A stretch of DNA of 9,781 bases, taken from NCBI GenBank assembly GCA_023127905.1, contig JAGMEZ010000546.1, positions 1 to 9,781 on the forward strand, read 5' to 3'. The position numbers and the translations under genes were made by a program. A model generated the notes under the pieces. It ran no database searches, had not been told where the DNA came from, and saw nothing but the letters and a program-made list of their open reading frames with translations. The DNA is from Caldifarciminota bacterium (lineage in GTDB: Bacteria; Hydrothermota; E44-bin80). Positions 1-7,073 of the stretch are shown one piece after another; positions within the stretch are counted from its first letter, which is position 1, and every line of letters begins with the position of its first letter.

Positions 1-98
1 TGCTTAAGAAGGCACACCTTGGAGAAGTCAGTGTCACAGTATGGCCTAAGATTCTTAAAGATATGTGTGCGAAGAAGAAAATTTTTGTACTTGAGTAA
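1..98 (+). CDS. C-terminal fragment of an unidentified protein
   Basis: An open frame runs in from the left edge (first full codon at base 3) and stops with TAA at 96-98. It gives about 31 residues ending in KKKIFVLE. The residue mix (Lys-rich, with short hydrophobic stretches such as GEVSVTVW) looks like the end of a soluble protein, and the frame is on the same strand as the amidohydrolase gene that starts 113 bp further on. I do not recognise the family. Another frame stays open to about base 189, but its translation is rich in Cys and Arg with no protein-like pattern, so I prefer this one. The fragment is too short for a secure call. Confidence 0.45.
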   Translation, partial: LKKAHLGEVSVTVWPKILKDMCAKKKIFVLE

Positions 99-211
99 CC
101 CCATTATCTTATTGGTATATTATGGGTTTCTAAATGGAGTAGAAAAAGGTTGCTGTTGTTTTTTATGTCCGTCAGTGTCATTTTGCTAAAAAATATTAAG
201 TTGTAAGTGAA

Positions 212-1675
212 ATGGAAAAGAGGAATAAAATTTTACTTGTAAATGGAAGAATTTTTCTCTCTGATGTTAATATTGAAATGGGTAATATTCTTATTGAGGG
301 AGAAAAGATAAAGGAAATATATTCGGGGAAAAAGGCTAATATCAAAGCAGAAAGCATAGACCTTGAAGGGAGAATGGTTATTCCCGGTTTTATTGATGCG
401 CACACTCATCTTCTCCAGGAAGGTATCGAGATGATGAGACCCGACCTTTCGTGTGCAGAAAGTCCTGATGATGTGCTGGAAATTGTCCGAGATGCATTGA
501 AGAAGTATAAAAAAAATGATTTTATTATTGCGAGTAATTTTGACGAAAGCAAATGGGAGAATAAAAAGGTACCCAGTAGAGAGGAGTTGGACAGAGCTGT
601 GCCTGATAACCCTCTTGTGATTAGGAGGGTGTGTGGACATATTGCTGTTGCGAACAGTCTTGCACTTGAGAAAATTCCTGATGTTTGGAGGGGTGTTGAT
701 AGGAAGACAGGGATTATGAAAGAGGATGTTCCTTTGAATATCTCAAGGATTTTTCCCCCGGATGAAGATGAAGTGAGGAAGGGTTTAAGGAAAGCTGTAA
801 AGAAGGCGAACAACCTTGGAATTACATCCATTCATGAGATTGTGAAATTAAGTAATGTTCGGTTTTATGAAGAACTTGGGGAGGAGGGGGGACTTACTCT
901 GAATGTAAGAGTATACATCCCTATCGATGACCTTGATGGGGTAAGAAAGCCAAATTTTGATTTCAGGAAGACTGTTTTTGGTGGTGTAAAGATATTTGGA
1001 GATGGGTCAATAGGTGCACGAACAGCGGCAAATACATTTTCATACAAGGATAGTCCTGGGAATAAAGGGCTTCTTATATACAAACAGAGTGAGTTTGAAA
1101 AATTTATTCAGGATGCTGAGAAAGCAGGTATTCAACTTATGATCCATGCGATAGGAAACAAGACAATTAAAATTGTACTTAATGCTTATGAAAATTATTT
1201 AAAAGGAAAAAATCCTTTAAGGCACAGAATGGAGCACTGCGAACTAATTGATTTCAATGATATTGAGCGAATGAGAAAACTTGGGATAATTGCTTCAATG
1301 CAGCCAAACTTTATATATTTATGGTCGCAACCAGGTGGTATGTATGAACAAGCTTTTGGAAAAAGATTCAAAACAAATAATCCTATTGCTCTTTTAAAAA
1401 AGAATGGTATTACCGTGGCATTTGGGTCGGACTCTATGCCGCTTTCACCACTTTTGGGGATAGAGGGAACAGTTACTGCCCCTTTTGTATGTCAGAGGAT
1501 GGGAAGAGAAGAAGCAATTAAATGTTATACTAAAAACAGTGCATTTGCAGGTTTCTCTCAAAAAAGTGAAGGTGAGATTACAATTGGAAAAGAAGCAAAT
1601 CTTGTTGTTCTTGATAGTGAAAGGAAGAAAATATATCTGACTTTTTATAGAGGTAGATGTGTGTACTCTTCTTAA
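212..1675 (+). CDS. YtcJ-like metal-dependent amidohydrolase (Amidohydrolase_3 family)
   Basis: This is a 487-residue cytoplasmic TIM-barrel hydrolase; the family removes amide or related C-N bonds from small substrates, and the substrate here cannot be read from sequence. The small N-terminal beta-sandwich is followed by VIPGFIDAHTHL, with metal-binding His64 and His66. Further expected elements are VKIFGDGSIGARTA (Lys260 on a metal-site strand; D264-G-S signature), His312 in LMIHAIGN, His342 in HRMEHCEL, and the catalytic/metal Asp407 in AFGSDSMPL. The C-terminus GEITIGKEANLVVLD returns to the beta-sandwich. All expected metal ligands are present, so it should be active. It is somewhat shorter than many YtcJ proteins (about 530-550 residues). 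The ATG at 212 fits the family N-terminus (ILLVNGRIF) but has only a weak ribosome-binding site. Its stop overlaps the stop of the convergent Crp-like gene. Imidazolonepropionase- or dihydroorotase-type functions are less likely because the DGS(L/I)G(A/S)RTA signature is YtcJ-like. Confidence 0.9.
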   Translation: MEKRNKILLVNGRIFLSDVNIEMGNILIEGEKIKEIYSGKKANIKAESIDLEGRMVIPGFIDAHTHLLQEGIEMMRPDLSCAESPDDVLEIVRDALKKYKKNDFIIASNFDESKWENKKVPSREELDRAVPDNPLVIRRVCGHIAVANSLALEKIPDVWRGVDRKTGIMKEDVPLNISRIFPPDEDEVRKGLRKAVKKANNLGITSIHEIVKLSNVRFYEELGEEGGLTLNVRVYIPIDDLDGVRKPNFDFRKTVFGGVKIFGDGSIGARTAANTFSYKDSPGNKGLLIYKQSEFEKFIQDAEKAGIQLMIHAIGNKTIKIVLNAYENYLKGKNPLRHRMEHCELIDFNDIERMRKLGIIASMQPNFIYLWSQPGGMYEQAFGKRFKTNNPIALLKKNGITVAFGSDSMPLSPLLGIEGTVTAPFVCQRMGREEAIKCYTKNSAFAGFSQKSEGEITIGKEANLVVLDSERKKIYLTFYRGRCVYSS

Positions 1676-2319
1676 CCACCTCCACCGAATTTTTCCTTAA
1701 GTGTAATATAACTCAGATATTCCTCAAGGTTTCTCTGGTTTTGGACATAAAGTTTATCACTCTCTACAATTATGAGATTTGCTTTTAATAAGTTATCTAT
1801 AATTGATTTTATCTTTTCTTCTGTTGTTCCAACAAGGTCTGCCAAGCTTTCAAAGGAGAATAAGAAATTAATAAGGGTTCCTTTATCCGTCTGCGTTCCT
1901 TCACGTGCTTTTGTCAGGAGCATTGCAATAAGCCTCTTTTCTTCATTCTTAATGAGTAGATATTTTATCTGCTCATCTGTAGCGCGCAATCTCTTTATGA
2001 GAGTATGAAGAACATATTCGATCAGAGGATTCTCCCTGACCTGATTCATAAAGACTTCTCTGTCAAAGATTACAAGTTCAGCAGGCTCAATAGCGGTTGC
2101 TGTTGCAGATCTTGGGCTCCCATCGATCACAGACATTTCTCCAAAAAAGTCACCCTCTTTTAAAACAGCAAGGGTTTTTTCAACGTCACCTGCAGGTTTA
2201 GAAATCCTTATCTTTCCGGATTTGATGAGGTACATCTCATCTCCTGGATCTCCATCTTTGAAAATAACTTCACCTGTATTTAGTTGTTTCTCGAATCCAC
2301 TTTGTTCCTCTTCGCCCAT
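1672..2319 (-). CDS. Crp/Fnr-family cyclic-nucleotide-binding transcription regulator
   Basis: The 215-residue protein has an N-terminal cNMP-binding beta-roll (about 12-95), a long dimerisation helix (about 97-125) and a C-terminal winged helix-turn-helix (about 126-195). The phosphate-binding cassette at 59-76 reads FGEMSVIDGSPRSATATA. Glu61, Arg70 and Ser71 are at the ribose- and phosphate-contacting positions, so cAMP or a similar nucleotide is a plausible ligand. There are no N-terminal cysteines of the Fnr iron-sulfur type. The putative HTH (156-182, SLADLVGTTEEKIKSIIDNL) has the right shape, but its recognition helix lacks the Arg common in E. coli Crp-like members, and the protein ends in four glycines. 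The start is well supported: AAGGAGGA lies 5 bases before the ATG. The gene follows lptE by 49 bp with no clear terminator between them, so co-transcription is likely. Its target genes are unknown. Confidence 0.9.
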   Translation of the reverse strand: MGEEEQSGFEKQLNTGEVIFKDGDPGDEMYLIKSGKIRISKPAGDVEKTLAVLKEGDFFGEMSVIDGSPRSATATAIEPAELVIFDREVFMNQVRENPLIEYVLHTLIKRLRATDEQIKYLLIKNEEKRLIAMLLTKAREGTQTDKGTLINFLFSFESLADLVGTTEEKIKSIIDNLLKANLIIVESDKLYVQNQRNLEEYLSYITLKEKFGGGG

Positions 2320-2368
2320 GTTTCCTCCTTTTTAAATTCTTCAGAAAGAAGCTGAATCATACTTTAAT

Positions 2369-2893
2369 TTACCATGATTCTAAGATACTTCTGAGAATCT
2401 TTTCAGAAAACTTTTTTGCAACCTTATCAATCCCATCCTCTTCTACTTCTGTTAACGGGTAGTATGTAGCCCATTCACTGAAATTATTTGCCTTAAAAAC
2501 CTCTTCTTCAGTTCCACTTTCTTGTAAATTTATTTTTGCTGTTATTTTTATCTTATATTCTTTCACATTTTCTGATTCATCGTAAGAGTAAGGGGTTCGC
2601 TCAAATGTGTTAATTGTAACAAAAAGAATGGCATCGGCAGTTTTTTCGTCTACAATTTTCAACCTGTTGTCCTCAATGAAAGCATCGGTAACTGCTTTTG
2701 TAAAAGTATCCTCAAGACCATATTTTAATGATTCATTATCAAATATGGGAATTGAAATGCTCTTGATCCCGGTTGAAATACCAGAAAAGCTGTATGTACA
2801 GCAGGAATTAAGAAATAATAAAAGAACTGGAATAAAAAAATAGAAATATTTGCTTTTCAATTTCTCATTCCCTTTTGATTTTATTATTGACAT
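2369..2893 (-). CDS. lptE: LptE-like LPS-assembly outer-membrane lipoprotein
   Basis: LptE plugs the LptD beta-barrel and helps place lipopolysaccharide in the outer leaflet. This 174-residue protein has a basic N-terminus, a hydrophobic core (about 16-28) and a lipobox-like LNSC with Cys31 as the predicted lipidated residue. Just after it come TYSFSG and IKSISIPIFDNESLKYGLEDTFTKAVTDAFIEDNRLKIV (43-81), which matches the LptE family pattern of a Cys-Tyr-x-Phe start, a beta-strand with an Ile-Pro-x-Phe-x-Asn motif, a helix and ADA(I/V)L. The ATG at 2893 gives an unusually long leader before the hydrophobic core and has no good Shine-Dalgarno. A TTG at 2858-2860 is preceded by AAAAGGGA at good spacing and would give a compact lipoprotein signal (KSKYFYFFIPVLLLFLNSC), so the true start may be there. 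No lptD or other Lpt genes are in the window. Confidence 0.82.
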   Translation of the reverse strand: MSIIKSKGNEKLKSKYFYFFIPVLLLFLNSCCTYSFSGISTGIKSISIPIFDNESLKYGLEDTFTKAVTDAFIEDNRLKIVDEKTADAILFVTINTFERTPYSYDESENVKEYKIKITAKINLQESGTEEEVFKANNFSEWATYYPLTEVEEDGIDKVAKKFSEKILRSILESW

Positions 2894-2903
2894 ATCATAG
2901 GGT

Positions 2904-3098
2904 AAATATTCAGTAAACTGTGTTACATTTCAAAGAAGACTGTCATTGCGAGTATCTTTTCATATTCACTTCTGAAGCAATATAGGTTTTTCACACTATG
3001 AAATTGCCATCCTTCGCTGGAATTTACCCTGAGTCTGTCGAAGGGCTCAGGACAGGATTAACTTCAGGGATCGCAATGACGAAGTCCGCTGAATATTT
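2904..3098. repeat. Degenerate palindromic dispersed-type repeat in the lptE leader
   Basis: The 290-bp spacer between lptE and the double-nucleotidyltransferase gene holds nested inverted repeats. The outer arms are AAATATTCAG (2904-2913) and CTGAATATTT (3089-3098). The inner arms are GTCATTGCGA (2942-2951) and TCGCAATGAC (3071-3080). Both pairs are perfect 10-bp matches. The inner arm, with GAAGCAAT at 2974-2981, resembles the GTCATTGCGAG...GAAGCAAT palindromes that are scattered in intergenic DNA of many bacteria (REP-like elements). I cannot see other copies in this window, so its repeated nature is inferred from resemblance. No open reading frame is present in it. Confidence 0.6.
3028..3051. 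repeat. Hairpin of the CCTGAG...CTCAGG type inside the palindromic repeat
   Basis: CCTGAG (3028-3033) and CTCAGG (3046-3051) form a perfect 6-bp stem. The stem can extend inward by three more pairs, two of them G-U, to a loop of GTCGAA. The surrounding CCCTGAGTCTGTCGAAGGG closely resembles a widespread intergenic repeat core with CTGTCGAAGGG. It sits inside the larger element, so two repeat types may be nested. There is no U-run on either side, so it does not look like an intrinsic terminator. Confidence 0.55.
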
Positions 3099-3110
3099 CC
3101 GTCAATAATA

Positions 3111-3140
3111 ATTATTAACAAAAATTAGCCTTATTGTCAA
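3111..3140 (-). promoter_or_regulatory. Predicted sigma70-type promoter for lptE and the Crp-like gene
   Basis: On the minus strand a perfect TTGACA -35 box (3140-3135) is followed by an 18-bp spacer and AATAAT (3116-3111), which matches the -10 consensus at 5 of 6 positions. Transcription would start near 3104, leaving a leader of about 210 bases that contains the whole palindromic repeat before lptE. The site lies just after the stop of the upstream gene (3184), in the right place to drive a separate lptE-crp unit. Confidence 0.55.
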
Positions 3141-3183
3141 GAAAAAAAGCAAATATGTTGGGAATAGAAAAAAGATAGTACTG

Positions 3184-6090
3184 CTAAGATAATTCCTTTA
3201 TTAGTTTTTTAATTGTCTTATAAACCGAATTTCTTGTCTTTTTAAAATCTTTGAAAAGGTTTTTTCCTTTTGTATCTAAATTATCAAAATCAATGTTATC
3301 ATTGGCTGCAACTGTCAATCTGTAAGTATTTCTGAGTTTCTTTAAGTAGTTGAAGCTATTTCTAAGAGAGATTATCTCTTTCTTACTATCTGGTTTAAAA
3401 TTTATTAATGTATCGAAAATCTGTGAATTTATGGGTTCCCTTATTTCATATTTTGCTTTGTAAATGAGAATAAGCATCTCTATATCCCTTAAACCTCCGA
3501 TTCCTTCTTTAATATTATTGGAAAGATTACCATCTTTTAATGCCATCTCCTGCCTTGCATAGATCTCTTTTATCATATCATTTATATACTTCTCCTTTTT
3601 ACAAAAAATATGGGGATAAATGACCTTTTTTTCAAAATTTATTCTGAATTTTTCGCTTCCTACTACCATTCTTGAGCCAAGGACCTGGGATTTATCTACG
3701 AAGCTATACTCGTCATCCCTTTTGAAAAGGGAACAAATCTCGCTCATAAGAACAACATAATTACCGAAGTGGTCTGCAAATCTGTAATGCGGAAAAGTTC
3801 CCCTTTTTGTAATCTCTGTATTCAGTAAAGCAATTACTCTCATTGAAAGTTCTCTAATTTTCTCATCCTTTGAATCAAGAACAACAATGAGATCGTAATC
3901 GTCATTAAATGCCTGTTCACGTGCATGTCCACCCGCAGCAAAAATAGCAAGAAGATCACCTGTAAAGACCTTTTTCCCGTGCTCCTTCTCAATTTCATCT
4001 TTACAGATGTCAAAAATAAAATTAATATAGTTATCGCAAAATTCACTGAAAGATGCATTTGTTACTTCTATGCTCACCCCCTCGATTGTTTCGAGACCTA
4101 CCCTTAAAAACTCGATATCATAGTAATCACCAAGCGCCCTTTTCTTTGCCTTAAACCCTTCAAAGCTCTTTATCTCTCCAAGAACCCCTCTGGCAATTTC
4201 TCCTAATTTATGTGGTTCGTTTAAGTGGTGGATACTTTCAGGATATATATAGACAGCCCTGTCCATGAATCGCTTAAAATAAACACTTGTTTTTTGGAGG
4301 AGTTCTGTCAGATAACAAAGCGTATGTCTTGCCTTTATGAGTTCTTTATCAAGATATTTATCGCTCAAGAAAAATAGGAAATTTTTGAGATCATCATTAT
4401 CTAAAAGTGAAAGATAATTGTATACTAACTTACCATATCGCATAAATATATTTGAGAGTCTTTTCGTAACTTCTGATGCATTCTTCATGGATTCAAGAAA
4501 CTTTTCATTAAAAAGCTCGAATAAAGGTATATTTTCACTTCCTGAATTTGCTATTATTGAAAGAAGTTTTATTAGAGAATAGAGATCATAGTTTACCCAA
4601 TCAATATACCTTTTGATTACAGAATGTTTTTGTTGGTCAGTTAATGCATTCAAATCTGAGGTAAAATTTTGAAGGAGTGCTTTGTCCGAACCGAGAGTAT
4701 CGAGTATATCTTCCCAATAGGTTGTTCCTCTGAAAAATTTCATTTTTTTAACAAATTTTGAAGCAATGTTCTTCTTAACTCGTTCTGTTTCAAAACCTTC
4801 TTTCTCTTTTGAGAAGATTTCAACAAAAATACTGTTTTTCCTGAGATGATTCTCAATATCATCTATTAATGAAGGAACGACTTTCCGCACGGTTGTTACG
4901 TATTCATAGTAATGTACAAGAAGATGTTCTTGCGCCTTCAGCATACCAATATCATCATATCCGAGAAACTGTGCTAAATTTGTAAGATTCTCTGCCATCC
5001 CTTGTTCTTTTATTCTGATTTCCTCTTCCTGAACAACGAGAAGCTGAAAGAGGTAACGGAATATTTCAAAGAAGGAGAGCGCCCTTTCAAGTTCCCAGTA
5101 ATGGTCGCTTCTCAATGTATCTTTTTCTTTTAATTCATCAAGTATGTTCCAATTGTTTGTTTCATGAATATCGAAGAGAGTTTTTTTTGCAGAAAGGATT
5201 CCCTTAATGATTCGCAAAGCATCGTTTTTTGGATGAATCAATCTCTTGCTAAGAGGAGAGATAATTAATGATTTTACCTCGCCTGTTATTCCCCTAATGA
5301 AACCTTCGTTAAATTTATTGTCTTCATCTTTTCTAAAGAAGTATCTTTGAGAGATGTTTTTATAGAAATTTTCGAATAATTCAGAGGAACCGATAATCTT
5401 TTTTGCGCCAAGTATTTCAGAAATTATTATAAAATCCCTAATTTCTTTATCAAGAACGTTTCTGTATTCCTGTATGGAAGCTGAATAACTGTTTTCACTT
5501 ATATGTTCTGAGAGATGGAAGTGGATTGAACAAGCAAACCTCATCATCTCTTTTCCCAGTCTACTTATTGCATAGTTTAGATATTTTCTGTTTGATAAAC
5601 CATCATCTACGATGCCAATGTCTATATCATCCTGGTCAGCCCTAGTGCCTACACTTGCAATAAAAAACTCAAATTTCTTGTTTTCCGGAAGGAAAAGCAT
5701 AAGGAGGTTATCCATGTAAGCTGCAGTCAGGGACCTGAAGTTATTCCCAATATTTTTCATAAAATCTTTATAGATTTTTAATTTACTGGGAGATGAGATG
5801 AGTTTAAGGACATTAATAAAAGATAGGTTCATATGGAGGTATTGAAATGCGTAGTAACAACCAAGTAGATTGAGTTTTTCCTCTTCAGTTTTTCCAACAT
5901 CAGAGACTATTGACATCTCTCTCTTGATATCTGCTGCATAGTGCCAGAGGTGAACCTGATCAGCTTTACCATGTTCTTCAAGGCGGGTTTTCAGGGTATC
6001 GTAGAATGAATCAAGTATAAATAAATACTTCCTATTGTGGTTTCCGAGTACAGAAGATTCTTCTTTTAATATATCAAGAGGTTTTCTCAT
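3184..6090 (-). CDS. Large protein with two nucleotidyltransferase modules (GlnE/GlnD-related)
   Basis: The 968-residue protein has two nucleotidyltransferase-fold signatures. The first is at about 142-163, FFIASVGTRADQDDIDIGIV, with G148 and the acidic pair D155/D157. The second is at about 711-739, FAAGGHAREQAFNDDYDLIVV, with GG720-721, R724, D731 and D733. After the second come SFVDKSQVLGSRMVVGS (796-812) and NIKEGIGGLRDIEML (859-873), a motif typical of GlnD and also close to GlnE. Length and two-module layout match GlnE, the glutamine synthetase adenylyltransferase/deadenylase. The GlnE-specific SDLDLIF form is absent, and there is no HD or ACT domain as in GlnD. It is probably a cytoplasmic enzyme that adds or removes nucleotides on a protein, but the target is unknown and no nitrogen-control gene is nearby. 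The start has AAAGGA only two bases before the ATG. The gene is 78 bp after a small nucleotidyltransferase-fold gene on the same strand. Confidence 0.75.
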   Translation of the reverse strand: MRKPLDILKEESSVLGNHNRKYLFILDSFYDTLKTRLEEHGKADQVHLWHYAADIKREMSIVSDVGKTEEEKLNLLGCYYAFQYLHMNLSFINVLKLISSPSKLKIYKDFMKNIGNNFRSLTAAYMDNLLMLFLPENKKFEFFIASVGTRADQDDIDIGIVDDGLSNRKYLNYAISRLGKEMMRFACSIHFHLSEHISENSYSASIQEYRNVLDKEIRDFIIISEILGAKKIIGSSELFENFYKNISQRYFFRKDEDNKFNEGFIRGITGEVKSLIISPLSKRLIHPKNDALRIIKGILSAKKTLFDIHETNNWNILDELKEKDTLRSDHYWELERALSFFEIFRYLFQLLVVQEEEIRIKEQGMAENLTNLAQFLGYDDIGMLKAQEHLLVHYYEYVTTVRKVVPSLIDDIENHLRKNSIFVEIFSKEKEGFETERVKKNIASKFVKKMKFFRGTTYWEDILDTLGSDKALLQNFTSDLNALTDQQKHSVIKRYIDWVNYDLYSLIKLLSIIANSGSENIPLFELFNEKFLESMKNASEVTKRLSNIFMRYGKLVYNYLSLLDNDDLKNFLFFLSDKYLDKELIKARHTLCYLTELLQKTSVYFKRFMDRAVYIYPESIHHLNEPHKLGEIARGVLGEIKSFEGFKAKKRALGDYYDIEFLRVGLETIEGVSIEVTNASFSEFCDNYINFIFDICKDEIEKEHGKKVFTGDLLAIFAAGGHAREQAFNDDYDLIVVLDSKDEKIRELSMRVIALLNTEITKRGTFPHYRFADHFGNYVVLMSEICSLFKRDDEYSFVDKSQVLGSRMVVGSEKFRINFEKKVIYPHIFCKKEKYINDMIKEIYARQEMALKDGNLSNNIKEGIGGLRDIEMLILIYKAKYEIREPINSQIFDTLINFKPDSKKEIISLRNSFNYLKKLRNTYRLTVAANDNIDFDNLDTKGKNLFKDFKKTRNSVYKTIKKLIKELS

Positions 6091-6128
6091 TTTCCTTTGT
6101 AAATAGATATGTTCGTTTTGAATGTTTT

Positions 6129-6145
6129 ATTCGCTTAGAGCGAAT
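6129..6145. repeat. Short perfect hairpin between the two nucleotidyltransferase genes
   Basis: ATTCGCT and AGCGAAT form a 7-bp perfect inverted repeat around a 3-base loop. It lies 23 bases after the stop of the small nucleotidyltransferase gene and about 38 bases before the start of the large one. No U-run follows on the minus strand, so an intrinsic terminator is unlikely. An RNA-processing or stability hairpin is possible. Confidence 0.4.
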
Positions 6146-6168
6146 GATTTTATGTTAAATAATAAACG

Positions 6169-6939
6169 TTAAAGGTGATTAATTATATCATGTGTTTTTG
6201 AAGGGAGTTTTATATAATCGTAACCGAGCTCATCTTTAATTTCTAATAGTTGGATAAGGCGATCTTTTAGTAGCTCTTTTCCTTTTAGTTCAATTGCAGC
6301 CATCTTTACTTCTCTCCAGAACCAATCTTCTTCACTGTAACTCTCAAGAATATAAAGGCAGTGTTTAATGTCAACACCGAAATCATCTCTGAGATTTAGT
6401 TCTTTTTCCATTCTTGGGGTAACAATCTTTTCTACAAATATATCTATAGGGTTAGCAAGAAAAAGATTGATATAATGATTTCTCTTGTTAAATCTTACTG
6501 TTTCGCAATATGGTTCTTTTTTTCTTTTCATTGGATTATAGAATTTGAAAAGATTCCCCTTAATAATATAATCAACGTTGAACCATGTAGTATTAAATGA
6601 CCATACAGAATGAAGACTCCCAATATTTTTATTCTGGATAATCCCATCATCTAATTCAACAACTCTAAGGTTCTTTGATTTCTCCCTTTTTCTAAAATTC
6701 ATAATCGCGTCGATATTTTTGAAGAGGAGATCAACATCCCAGAGAACTTTGTATCCACCAATGTAGCCCTGGATAAGGAGAGACATAGCACCTATAATTA
6801 CAAAATCAGGGATTTCTTTATCAACTAATGAAGAAAGTTCTTCAAGGATTAAAAGAAGATTCTGTTTTCTTTTCTCATCAACAAATGAAAGCCAGTGCTG
6901 TTTGTGCTTCATTTCTTTCCGTATATCTAACTGTTTCAT
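6169..6939 (-). CDS. Small nucleotidyltransferase-fold protein
   Basis: The 256-residue cytoplasmic protein shows the minimal nucleotidyltransferase pattern. FVIIGAMSLLIQGY (46-59) supplies the Gly-x-Met-Ser helix start. VLWDVDLLF (65-73) gives the metal-binding pair Asp68 and Asp70, and NVDYII (121-126) offers Asp123 as a possible third acidic residue. The later PIDIFVEKI...DDFGVDIKHCLYIL (164-198) resembles the helical region after the core in AbiEii/DUF1814-like and related proteins. The substrate is unknown. No AbiEi-type or HEPN partner is adjacent, so I do not call a toxin-antitoxin pair. The ATG at 6939 has no clear Shine-Dalgarno. An in-frame ATG at 6912 (Met10) has CGGAAAG just upstream and is a reasonable alternative start. 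The next gene downstream also carries nucleotidyltransferase modules, which suggests a shared process, but that is inference. Confidence 0.65.
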   Translation of the reverse strand: MKQLDIRKEMKHKQHWLSFVDEKRKQNLLLILEELSSLVDKEIPDFVIIGAMSLLIQGYIGGYKVLWDVDLLFKNIDAIMNFRKREKSKNLRVVELDDGIIQNKNIGSLHSVWSFNTTWFNVDYIIKGNLFKFYNPMKRKKEPYCETVRFNKRNHYINLFLANPIDIFVEKIVTPRMEKELNLRDDFGVDIKHCLYILESYSEEDWFWREVKMAAIELKGKELLKDRLIQLLEIKDELGYDYIKLPSKTHDIINHL

Positions 6940-6974
6940 AGTGTGTACTTATTTCAATATATCTTGTAACATTT

Positions 6975-6994
6975 CTTAAACTCCAGGAGTTAAG
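6975..6994. promoter_or_regulatory. Palindrome upstream of the small nucleotidyltransferase gene (possible operator)
   Basis: The core AACTCC-A-GGAGTT is a perfect 13-bp palindrome. If one A is bulged, the arms extend to CTTAA(A)CTCC and GGAGTTAAG. It lies about 36-55 bases before the ATG at 6939, where a repressor or activator could act, in a 134-bp spacer with no gene. It does not match Crp (TGTGA...TCACA) or Fnr (TTGAT...ATCAA) sites. I could not pick a convincing promoter in this spacer. Confidence 0.35.
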
Positions 6995-7073
6995 TAAATA
7001 AGTAATAATATTAATTTAGGATATAAAAAGAATAGACAATAAAAAAGCCAATGTGTATTATCAAAATTACTAT

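Noticed and set aside
91..121. Promoter for the amidohydrolase (TTGAGT at 91-96 and TATATT at 116-121)
   Set aside because: The spacer is 19 bp and both boxes are imperfect; in AT-rich DNA such a match is expected by chance.
406..831. A 141-codon open frame on the minus strand within the amidohydrolase gene
   Set aside because: It is antisense to a gene with intact catalytic motifs; its translation is Ser/Phe/Leu-rich low-quality sequence with no family resemblance.
2354..2380. Hairpin GAATCAT/ATGATTC between lptE and the Crp-like gene as a terminator
   Set aside because: The stem is 7 bp and AT-rich with a 13-base loop, overlaps the lptE stop codon, and is not followed by a U-run on the minus strand.
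3131..3183. Intrinsic terminator after the double-nucleotidyltransferase gene
   Set aside because: A T-run is present on the minus strand near 3141-3150, but no stable GC-rich stem precedes it.
3184..6090. Naming the large gene glnD or glnE
   Set aside because: It has the GlnE length and layout but GlnD-like local motifs, lacks the HD and ACT domains, and has no nitrogen-control neighbours, so either symbol would overstate the evidence.
6169..6939. AbiE- or MNT/HEPN-type toxin-antitoxin or abortive-infection system
   Set aside because: The protein has a nucleotidyltransferase core, but neither neighbour is an AbiEi-like antitoxin or a small HEPN protein, and the adjacent gene is the large GlnE/GlnD-like one.
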